Below are positions 32,741 through 37,258 of a DNA stretch of 37,258 bases, in pieces. The first letter of the stretch is position 1. The number at the start of each line of letters is the position of its first letter. The position numbers were made by a program, and so were the translations under genes. The DNA is from an uncultured Polaribacter sp. (GTDB taxonomy: Bacteria > Bacteroidota > Bacteroidia > Flavobacteriales > Flavobacteriaceae), in NCBI GenBank assembly GCA_913047375.1, contig CAJWTV010000015.1:1-37258 (forward strand). Direction: 5' to 3'. The notes beneath the pieces are model-generated. The model did not search any database. It had not been told where the DNA came from and saw only the letters and a list, made by a program, of their open reading frames with translations.

Positions 32741-34552
32741 TTATTTATCTTCTTCCATTTTCTTCTTTAAAGCTGCAAGACCTCCAATATCTCCTAATGT
32801 GGTTTTTTCAGCATCAGCAGATTTCTTCGATGCAACCTTGATATTCTTTCTTTCTTGTACTTTAAATATAGATGTGTGAGAAACAACGATTCTTCTATAT
32901 TCTTTAGAGAATTCTAAAACAACGAACTCAGCTGTATGTCCTTTATCTAATTTAGAACCATCTTCTTTTTCTAAGAAACGACTTGGTGCAAAACCTTCTA
33001 CTCCATCAGCAAAAGTTACTACTGCTCCTTTATCATTCTTTTCTTTGATAGTTCCTTCATGCTTAGAATCGATTGCATATGTAGCTTCATGTTTGTCCCA
33101 AGGATTATCTTGTGTTTGCTTGTGACCTAAATTTAACTTTCTATTCTCTACGTCTAACTCTAAAACTTGAACTTCTAATTTATCACCTACAGTTACGAAA
33201 TCTGATGGATGCTTAATTTTCTTAGTCCAAGATAAATCAGAAATATAAACTAAACCGTCTATACCCTCTTCTAACTCAACAAATACTCCAAAGTTAGTGT
33301 AATTACGAACAATTCCTGTTTGGGTTGTTCCTACAGGATACTTAGTAGTAATATCTGTCCAAGGGTCTGGATGTAATTGTTTGATACCTAAAGACATTTT
33401 ACGATCTTCTCTATCCAAAGTTAAAACTTGCGCCTCAACTTTATCTCCAACTTTTACAAAGTCTTGTGCAGAACGTAAATGTGTAGACCAAGACATTTCA
33501 GAAACATGTATTAATCCTTCTACTCCTTGTTCTACTTCAACAAATGCTCCATAATCAGCTAAAACTACAACTTCTCCTGTTACTTTATCACCTACTTTTA
33601 AAGTAGTATCTAAAGCTTCCCAAGGATGATCTGATAATTGTTTTAATCCTAATTGTATTCTAGACTTGTTATCATCAAAATCTAAAATTACTACATTTAA
33701 TTTCTGATCTAATTCTACTACTTCATTTGGATGATTGATTCTAGACCAAGATAAATCAGTAATATGAACCAATCCGTCTACACCACCTAAATCAACAAAT
33801 ACACCATAAGAAGTAATGTTTTTGACAATACCTTCTAATACTTGTCCTTTTTCTAATTGACCAATAATCTCTTTCTTTTGAATTTCGATATCAGCTTCAA
33901 TTAATGCTTTGTGAGAAACTACAACGTTTTTAAATTCATGATTAATTTTCACAACTTTAAACTCCATTGTTTTTTCTACATATTGATCGTAATCTCTAAT
34001 TGGCTTAACATCAATTTGAGAACCTGGTAAAAATGCTTCGATTCCGAAAACATCTACAATCATACCACCCCTAGTTCTGCACTTAACGAATCCATTAACT
34101 ACTTCACCAGTTTCATGAGCGTTATTAACTCTTTCCCAAGCTTTAATTACTCTTGCTTTTTTGTGTGATAATACTAATTGACCAGAAGAATCTTCTCTTT
34201 TATCTACTAATACTTCAACTTTATCTCCTTCTGCTAAACTTTGGTTGTAACGGAATTCATTTAAAGATATAACACCTTCAGATTTAGAATTAATATCAAT
34301 GATAGCATCTCTATCAGTAATTCTGATTATAGTACCTTCGATTACATCACGTTCGTTTACGAAACCTACTGTTCCTTCTAACGCTTTTTCAAATTCTACT
34401 AATTTAGCTTCATCAACAGCCTCAATACCTTGTTCGTATTTGTGCCAGTTAAAGTTTTCTAAAAATTCTTGTGGGTTTACAGTTTCTTGAACTGTTTCTT
34501 GAACTTCTGCAGCAACTACTTGCTCTTCAGTCTTTTTTGTTTCTTCAGACAT
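32741..34552 (-). CDS. rpsA: 30S ribosomal protein S1
   Basis: A 603-aa mRNA-binding ribosomal protein. It has an acidic N-terminal tail (about 1-40, SEETKKTEEQVVAAEVQE), then six S1 OB-fold repeats, each recognisable from GxV-x-GFVxVE-GxxGLxHxSE-like blocks (for example GVFVDLGGVDGLVHI and GAFVEVEQGVEGLIHVSE). The tail after repeat six is lysine-rich. Longer than E. coli S1 (557 aa), which is normal in Bacteroidota. In Bacteroidota, where Shine-Dalgarno motifs are rare, S1 is thought important for initiation. The leader of about 115 nt between the -7 element and the ATG may allow autoregulation; no structure is proposed. Confidence 0.96.
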   Translation of the reverse strand: MSEETKKTEEQVVAAEVQETVQETVNPQEFLENFNWHKYEQGIEAVDEAKLVEFEKALEGTVGFVNERDVIEGTIIRITDRDAIIDINSKSEGVISLNEFRYNQSLAEGDKVEVLVDKREDSSGQLVLSHKKARVIKAWERVNNAHETGEVVNGFVKCRTRGGMIVDVFGIEAFLPGSQIDVKPIRDYDQYVEKTMEFKVVKINHEFKNVVVSHKALIEADIEIQKKEIIGQLEKGQVLEGIVKNITSYGVFVDLGGVDGLVHITDLSWSRINHPNEVVELDQKLNVVILDFDDNKSRIQLGLKQLSDHPWEALDTTLKVGDKVTGEVVVLADYGAFVEVEQGVEGLIHVSEMSWSTHLRSAQDFVKVGDKVEAQVLTLDREDRKMSLGIKQLHPDPWTDITTKYPVGTTQTGIVRNYTNFGVFVELEEGIDGLVYISDLSWTKKIKHPSDFVTVGDKLEVQVLELDVENRKLNLGHKQTQDNPWDKHEATYAIDSKHEGTIKEKNDKGAVVTFADGVEGFAPSRFLEKEDGSKLDKGHTAEFVVLEFSKEYRRIVVSHTSIFKVQERKNIKVASKKSADAEKTTLGDIGGLAALKKKMEEDK

Positions 34553-34674
34553 GCCTGAGAATAATTTTTGTATCTTATTGTTTTACAGATTTTAACGATG
34601 AAAACGCAAAGAGATGTTTTTATAAAATTTTTTGTTTCGCTCCTTTTATTAATCTGTTCTCGTAAAAAGGAGTG

Positions 34675-34682
34675 CAAATTTA
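34675..34682 (-). promoter_or_regulatory. Candidate -7 element of rpsA
   Basis: The minus strand reads TAAATTTG (TAnnTTTG), 122 nt before the rpsA ATG. The divergent queE element lies 70 nt to the right. Confidence 0.5.
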
Positions 34683-34752
34683 CAAAATTCATTTGATTTT
34701 TAACTAATTAGAATTAGTTTATTATTCATTTTATTCTTGGTAACCAAAAAAC

Positions 34753-34760
34753 TACCTTTG
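34753..34760 (+). promoter_or_regulatory. Candidate -7 element of queE
   Basis: TACCTTTG matches TAnnTTTG and lies 35 nt before the queE ATG. A TTG at 34737-34739 is closer (13 nt) than the usual spacer. Confidence 0.5.
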
Positions 34761-34795
34761 CCTTTTTTAAAAACAATTGGTGGATATTATTAGGA

Positions 34796-35425
34796 ATGGA
34801 TAAAATAACAAAAAAATTAGTAGACCAAGGAAAAATGCTTCCTCTAATGGAGGAGTTTTATACCATACAGGGGGAAGGTTACCATTCAGGAACTGCAGCA
34901 TATTTCATAAGAGTTGGTGGTTGTGATGTTGGCTGTCATTGGTGTGATGTAAAGGAGAGCTGGAATGCAGATTTACACCCACCAACATTGTCAGAAACAA
35001 TAGTTAATAATGTAAAAAAATATACAAATACCGTAGTTATTACTGGTGGGGAACCATTAATGTGGTCAATGGATTATATCACAAAATTACTTCAAGAAAA
35101 TAATATTAGGACACATATAGAAACTTCAGGAGCATATTCATTTTCTGGAGTATGGAATTGGTTTTGTTTATCACCAAAAAGGACAAAATTACCTCTAAAT
35201 GAAATTTATCCTGAAGCGGACGAATTAAAAATGATCATACACAATAATTCAGATTTCAATTTTGCAGAGGAACAAGCTGCTAAGGTGGGAGAAAATTGTC
35301 AACTTTTTTTACAACCAGAATGGAGTAAAAAAGAAAAAATGACAACACTTATTGTAGATTATGTAATGAAAAATCCAAAATGGAAAATATCATTACAAAC
35401 TCATAAGTATTTAAATATCCCTTAA
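34796..35425 (+). CDS. queE: 7-carboxy-7-deazaguanine synthase (radical SAM)
   Basis: Converts 6-carboxytetrahydropterin to 7-carboxy-7-deazaguanine in queuosine precursor synthesis. The 209-aa protein has the radical SAM cluster motif CX3CX2C (Cys43, Cys47, Cys50 in GGCDVGCHWCD), the substrate-side FYTIQGEGYHSG at about 21-32, and the VITGGEP motif. QueC, QueD and QueF are not in this window, so the pathway is completed elsewhere. It is divergent from rpsA and convergent with cmk (49-nt gap). Confidence 0.93.
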   Translation: MDKITKKLVDQGKMLPLMEEFYTIQGEGYHSGTAAYFIRVGGCDVGCHWCDVKESWNADLHPPTLSETIVNNVKKYTNTVVITGGEPLMWSMDYITKLLQENNIRTHIETSGAYSFSGVWNWFCLSPKRTKLPLNEIYPEADELKMIIHNNSDFNFAEEQAAKVGENCQLFLQPEWSKKEKMTTLIVDYVMKNPKWKISLQTHKYLNIP

Positions 35426-35474
35426 TTCTTTAATTTAATATTATTAGAAATGTTAATTCAGATTTCTACTTTCT

Positions 35475-36158
35475 CTAAATATTTTGGATTAAAGAATAAA
35501 TTTGATCAAATTGAGCTTCTATACTTAAATCTGAATTATCAATTTCTATAGCATCTTTCGCCTTAATGAGTGGTGAATCTTCTCTAGTCGAATCTAACAA
35601 ATCTCTCTCGACAACATTTTTTAAAATTTCTTCATAATTAACATTATCGCCTTTATCTATTAATTCATTGTATCGCCTTTCTGCTCTTACATCTGCAGAA
35701 GCAGTCATAAATATTTTAAGTTCTGCATCAGGAAAAACAACTGTTCCAATATCTCTTCCATCCATAACAATCCCTTTATTTTTACCCATTTCCTGTTGCT
35801 CTATTACTAATTTTCTTCTTACAGAAGAAATAGCAGAAACTTTACTAACTTGTTTAGAAACCGCTAAAGACCTTATTTTATTCTCTACATTGAGGCCGTT
35901 TAAATAAATTTCAGCAAAGCCTAAATCTATATTAAATTTAAAATCAAGAACAATATTAGGTAATTCTTTTTCTAATTTTTCAAAATAAAAAGTATCAGAA
36001 GTAATGAATTTGTTTTCCATTGCGAATAGAGTTACAGCTCTATACATAGCTCCAGTATCGACATAGATATAACTCAATCTCTTAGCTAATTGTTTCGCTA
36101 AAGTGCTTTTACCTGTTGATGAGAACCCATCAATTGCTATCGTAATTAGTTTTTCCAT
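35475..36158 (-). CDS. cmk: Cytidylate kinase
   Basis: Phosphorylates CMP and dCMP with ATP. The 227-aa protein has the P-loop GFSSTGKST (11-19), YVDTGAMYRAV, the cmk-specific MDGRDIGTVVFPDA segment and a lid-region RAERRYNEL. Length matches bacterial Cmk (225 aa). It starts 2 nt after porQ, so the two form an operon. Confidence 0.95.
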   Translation of the reverse strand: MEKLITIAIDGFSSTGKSTLAKQLAKRLSYIYVDTGAMYRAVTLFAMENKFITSDTFYFEKLEKELPNIVLDFKFNIDLGFAEIYLNGLNVENKIRSLAVSKQVSKVSAISSVRRKLVIEQQEMGKNKGIVMDGRDIGTVVFPDAELKIFMTASADVRAERRYNELIDKGDNVNYEEILKNVVERDLLDSTREDSPLIKAKDAIEIDNSDLSIEAQFDQIYSLIQNI

Positions 36159-36160
36159 AA

Positions 36161-37180
36161 CTATCTTTTATCTAAATCTATTAATAAACTAAAAGTACTT
36201 GTATTAGTTGCTGAATGGAACTTAGAATATGCATAATTGAATCTAAACTTATTCATTTTTACTCCAAATCCCAAAGAGATTCCGCTAAATGTTCTAATAT
36301 TCTGTAAAGCTAACTCTCGAGATCTTCTAAAATTATAACCTGCTCTTAAATTAATGATACTATCTGAGAATAATTCTGCTCCAATAACAACATGTCTAAA
36401 CATGTTATTTAAAAAATTTATATTTTCATTAGTAATATTTCCTTCTAAGTCGACGGACTGATTAGATGGATTGGCAACTGATACATCCCATTGCTGAATA
36501 TTATCTATAGTTACATACCATTTAATTGGTACATATTTTAATTGATAAGATCCCCCTAAAGCTAATTTAAAAGGTAATTTCTCATTAGTCCCATTAAATG
36601 ATTTTAACTGAATACCAATATTTCTAGCCACTAAGGTAAATGAATATGGTTTATACTCACTATAATAGAGTATCGCTAAATCTAAGGCCATACCAAAAGA
36701 GGTATAGGTACTAATATTTGAATTAATAATTTTTAAATTAGTTCCAAAAGAAAAATTAGTTTGAGGTATATCTAATGCATAGCCCAATGATATAGCGATG
36801 TCATTAGCGCTAAAATCTCCTGTTTCATTTCCATATTCATCAGCTCCAATTAAAGAGCCGTAATCTAAATACTTAATACTGGCGTGAATAGTACCTGCTC
36901 TTCTCGAGATGGTTTTTGCATATGAAATAGAACCAAAATTAATTCCAGCTAAATAACTTGAGTAATTAATAGAGAATTTGTTATCTAAATCTGAGTTTAT
37001 AATTGAAGGGTTCCAAATTGGCTGATTAACATCATCCCTTATGGTAAGTGTTTCTCCTCCTAATGCTATTTGTCTAGCAGAGGAAGATATATTCAAAAAT
37101 TGATATATTGATTCTCCCCCAACCTGTCCCATAAAGTTAGTGATATAAAGAAGAATTAAAAGAGAACAAAATTGTTTCAT
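36161..37180 (-). CDS. porQ: Type IX secretion system protein PorQ
   Basis: A 339-aa outer-membrane beta-barrel protein of the PorV/FadL-related group. It has a signal peptide (about 1-18, ending FMGQ) and a characteristic start of the mature protein: VGGESIYQFLNISSSARQ, ALGGETLTIRDD and NPSII. The rest is amphipathic strands (YAKTISRRAGTIHASIKYLD, GYNFRRSR), ending in a Lys-Arg tail. PorQ is required for T9SS function in Porphyromonas and is present in most gliding flavobacteria. It is directly followed by cmk, the usual flavobacterial arrangement. It implies that the genome encodes a T9SS, although no other component is in this window. Confidence 0.9.
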   Translation of the reverse strand: MKQFCSLLILLYITNFMGQVGGESIYQFLNISSSARQIALGGETLTIRDDVNQPIWNPSIINSDLDNKFSINYSSYLAGINFGSISYAKTISRRAGTIHASIKYLDYGSLIGADEYGNETGDFSANDIAISLGYALDIPQTNFSFGTNLKIINSNISTYTSFGMALDLAILYYSEYKPYSFTLVARNIGIQLKSFNGTNEKLPFKLALGGSYQLKYVPIKWYVTIDNIQQWDVSVANPSNQSVDLEGNITNENINFLNNMFRHVVIGAELFSDSIINLRAGYNFRRSRELALQNIRTFSGISLGFGVKMNKFRFNYAYSKFHSATNTSTFSLLIDLDKR

Positions 37181-37258
37181 AAACTATTTTACAAAGAAAA
37201 AATAATATATAGTAAGAATAACGTTTAAGTTTTAATTTATTTCAAAATATTATAAAAA

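Noticed and set aside
34761..34795. preQ1 riboswitch before queE
   Set aside because: The leader after the -7 element is too short (about 30 nt) and no aptamer fold is visible.

Overview
The window looks like a chromosomal segment of a flavobacterium (Bacteroidota, Flavobacteriaceae; a marine Polaribacter/Tenacibaculum-like genome would fit). The DNA is very AT-rich, several genes are preceded by the Bacteroidota -7 element TAnnTTTG, there is a SusC/SusD pair, a type IX secretion protein (PorQ), and family combinations typical of this group (DUF3822 next to rsmD, a PpiC/lipoprotein/SurA cluster, HU, YqgE, START-like). The genus is inference; no rRNA gene is present.

Region 1 (1-9512, minus strand) is one end of a polysaccharide utilisation locus. 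A transmembrane regulator (sensor domain, Y_Y_Y, TM helix, coiled coil, LuxR-type HTH) is followed by a SusC-like TonB transporter, a SusD-like lipoprotein and a surface glycan-binding lipoprotein that runs off the left edge. The lipoprotein has PKD-like domains and near-identical tandem CBM4/9-like domains. No glycoside hydrolase is visible, so the substrate is unproven; the architecture suggests a beta-glucan such as laminarin.

Region 2 (9660-18799) holds housekeeping and poorly characterised genes: cysteine desulfurase, Smr protein, an ArsC/PTP-like protein, a DUF2130 protein, two tandem PPK2 kinases, a RecD/Dda-like helicase and, divergently, a two-TM protein, DUF3822 and RsmD. The gap 18800-19155 carries the C-terminal remnant of an endonuclease/exonuclease/phosphatase gene beside an imperfect-palindrome repeat that recurs in reduced form near 31107-31145.

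Region 3 (19156-27216): a minus-strand operon for DUF493, a double-parvulin PPIase, a SurA-like lipoprotein and SurA (outer-membrane protein folding), then plus-strand NTPase, recQ, fmt and HU.

Region 4 (27220-37180): yqgE (no standard start codon found), aminotransferase IV, START-like protein, tRNA-Met, rhomboid protease, LpxL-like acyltransferase, glmM, rpsA, queE, cmk and porQ. Four convincing hairpin terminators and a dozen candidate -7 elements are marked. Three genes have the -7 element exactly 4 nt before the ATG, suggesting leaderless mRNAs. Most of the window is conserved chromosome; the accessory parts are the PUL and the 18.8-19.15 kb gap.
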